DNA of 6,001 nucleotides from Planctomycetota bacterium. GTDB taxonomy: Bacteria; Planctomycetota; Planctomycetia; Planctomycetales; Planctomycetaceae. The translations under genes were made by a program, and so were the position numbers. Shown here one piece after another: positions 4,564 through 6,001 of this stretch; within the stretch, counting starts at the first letter, position 1; every line of letters starts with the position of its first letter. The stretch spans positions 1 to 6,001 of the forward strand of contig JAADHY010000242.1 of NCBI GenBank assembly GCA_013151585.1, in the 5' to 3' direction. Below the pieces are notes generated by a model. The model made no database searches. It saw nothing but the letters and a program-made list of their open reading frames with translations, and had not been told where the DNA came from.

Positions 4564-6001
4564 ATGAGCGTGGTGAAATGGGCTGGCGCGCTGCTTGCCG
4601 TGGCTGGCGGCCTTTGTTCGGTGTCAGCCGCCGAACGTCCAAACGTGGTCTTGGTGATGACAGACGACCAAGGCTATGGCGACCTGGGTGTGCACGAGAA
4701 TCCGAACATCCGAACGCCGAACCTGGATCGATTCTTTCAACAGGGCATCGAGTTCACTCGGTTTTACGTCAGCCCGGTGTGTGCGCCGACCCGCGCCAGC
4801 CTCATGACCGGCCGCTACTACTACCGGACCGGCGTGATCCACACATCCCGCGGCGGCGCGAAGATGCACGGCGACGAACTGACTGTGGCGGAGATTCTGC
4901 GTGAGGCCGGCTATCGGACAGGCATTTTTGGTAAGTGGCACTTGGGAGACAACTTTCCCATGCGGCCGCAAGACCAAGGATTCCAAGAATGCCTCGTGCA
5001 CAAGTCGGGAGGGATCGGGCAGAGCCCCGATCGGCCCAACAGTTACTTTGATCCCTGGCTGTGGCATAACGGCCGGCGGATTCGGGCGCAGGGATATTGC
5101 ACAGACGTCTTTTTCGACGCGGCGTTGCGGTTCATCCGAAAGTGCACGAAGGCGGGCCGGCCGTTCTTCGTGTACCTGCCCACCAACGCGCCTCACGCCC
5201 CCTTGGAAGTCGCCGACTCTTACTGCGCCCCGTATCGTGAGATGGGGCTCAATGACACAACGGCCAAAGTCTATGGAATGGTAACGAACATCGACGAGAA
5301 CTTCGGCCGTTTGCTGTCGGAATTGGACCGGCTGGGGCTCCGCGAGCAAACGATCGTCATCTTCCTGTGCGACAATGGCCCGCAACAGCCTCGGTACAAC
5401 GCCGGACTGCGCGGTCGAAAAGCATCGACTTACGAAGGCGGAATTCGTGTGCCCTTTGCGCTGCAATGGAAAAGTCGATTGCCCGGTCGGCGGCGCATCG
5501 ACCGGATCGCGGCGCACATCGATCTTTTGCCGACCCTCTTGGACCTGTGCGGCATCCCGCTGCCGAGGAACCGAAGTTTGGACGGAATCAGTTTGCGTCC
5601 TTTGATCGAGGGCGTGACGTGCTGGCCGCCGCGTCGACTGTTTTTCCAATGTCATCGCGGCCTGACCCCGAAACGCTACCAGAACTGCGCGGTCGTAACA
5701 CAGCGCTTCAAGCTGGTCGGCTATCCAGGAACATTCTCCCGAGAAGACCTGGACACCGCCGCGGGGAAGCCGGTTCTGGAACTTTACGACTTGATGACCG
5801 ACCCGTCTGAGCAACGAGACCTTGCATCGAGACGTCCGGACGTTGTGGCCACTTTGCGAACGGCTTACGACGAATGGTTCGATTCAGTTTCGGCGTCGCG
5901 GCATTTTCAGCCTGGAGTGATCGCGATCGGTTCGCCAGCCGAGAACCCGACCGTCTTGTGCCGGTATCAAGACTCCACTTACCGCAACGGCCGTCCGCAC
6001 G
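4564..6001 (+). CDS. Secreted arylsulfatase, formylglycine type (3' end missing)
   Basis: This is a family S1 sulfatase that hydrolyses sulfate esters. The frame is open from the ATG to the right edge (479 codons seen). Residues 1-23 form a signal peptide: Lys5, a hydrophobic core AGALLAVAGGL, then SVSAA with likely cleavage after residue 22 or 23. The enzyme should therefore act in the periplasm or outside the cell. Catalytic features are all present: metal ligands Asp34 and Asp35 in TDDQGYGDLG; CAPTRASLMTGR with Cys73, the residue converted to formylglycine; GKWHLG with Lys124 and His126; NAPHAP with His211; Asp270-Asn271 in CDNG; and Lys286 in LRGRKASTYEGG. ELYDLMTDPSEQRDLA (406-421) is the usual C-terminal subdomain motif. 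The sequence continues with AIGSPAENPTVLCRYQDSTY, suggesting a further C-terminal region beyond the window. The Cys-type site needs a formylglycine-generating enzyme encoded elsewhere. Such enzymes are abundant in planctomycetes and often act on sulfated polysaccharides; the substrate here cannot be told. It is probably transcribed separately from leuA. Confidence 0.93.
   Translation, partial: MSVVKWAGALLAVAGGLCSVSAAERPNVVLVMTDDQGYGDLGVHENPNIRTPNLDRFFQQGIEFTRFYVSPVCAPTRASLMTGRYYYRTGVIHTSRGGAKMHGDELTVAEILREAGYRTGIFGKWHLGDNFPMRPQDQGFQECLVHKSGGIGQSPDRPNSYFDPWLWHNGRRIRAQGYCTDVFFDAALRFIRKCTKAGRPFFVYLPTNAPHAPLEVADSYCAPYREMGLNDTTAKVYGMVTNIDENFGRLLSELDRLGLREQTIVIFLCDNGPQQPRYNAGLRGRKASTYEGGIRVPFALQWKSRLPGRRRIDRIAAHIDLLPTLLDLCGIPLPRNRSLDGISLRPLIEGVTCWPPRRLFFQCHRGLTPKRYQNCAVVTQRFKLVGYPGTFSREDLDTAAGKPVLELYDLMTDPSEQRDLASRRPDVVATLRTAYDEWFDSVSASRHFQPGVIAIGSPAENPTVLCRYQDSTYRNGRPH

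Noticed and set aside
4624..5814. 396-codon open frame on the minus strand
   Set aside because: It lies opposite the sulfatase, whose catalytic motifs are all intact on the + strand.
1..6001. CRISPR array, insertion sequence, tRNA or rRNA
   Set aside because: No regularly spaced repeats, transposase motifs, terminal inverted repeats or tRNA arm signatures were found on either strand.

Overview
The window looks like chromosomal DNA from a GC-rich bacterium, most probably a planctomycete (Planctomycetota, Pirellula-like). This is inferred from the mix of a secreted formylglycine-type sulfatase, long gene-poor spacers and the style of the proteins. No rRNA or other marker fixes the taxonomy. 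All three full-size genes lie on the + strand.

Layout. Positions 1-63 may hold the first 21 codons of an unrecognised minus-strand gene. Positions 64-662 hold no convincing gene, but contain a plausible promoter (131-159) followed by a strong hairpin (170-207), so the next gene may have a long structured leader. Positions 663-2123 encode a flavin-dependent protein of the nitronate monooxygenase / 2-nitropropane dioxygenase family with a cysteine-bearing C-terminal extension. After a spacer (2124-2468) comes the leucine locus: promoter, short Leu-rich leader peptide (2530-2598), attenuator with an intrinsic terminator (2554-2667), and leuA, 2-isopropylmalate synthase (2694-4259). A stem-loop spans the leuA stop codon. 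A spacer of about 300 bp follows, then a secreted arylsulfatase (4564 onward) that runs off the right edge.

The most interesting element is the leuA leader. It has all the parts of a classical transcription attenuator. A 22-residue peptide carries seven Leu codons. Four RNA segments can pair 1:2, 2:3 or 3:4. The 3:4 pair is a 12-bp terminator hairpin followed by a T-run. The peptide's stop codon lies inside segment 2. When charged tRNA-Leu is scarce, a ribosome stalled on the Leu codons would cover segment 1, let 2 pair with 3, and allow read-through into leuA. When leucine is plentiful, the ribosome reaches the stop codon, covers segment 2, and the terminator forms. This would add transcriptional control to the feedback inhibition expected from LeuA's C-terminal domain. 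Ribosome-mediated attenuation is best documented in Proteobacteria and some Actinobacteria; if the host is a planctomycete, this may be an undescribed instance.

The three full-size genes do not form an obvious pathway. Each has its own spacer and ribosome binding site and is probably transcribed separately.
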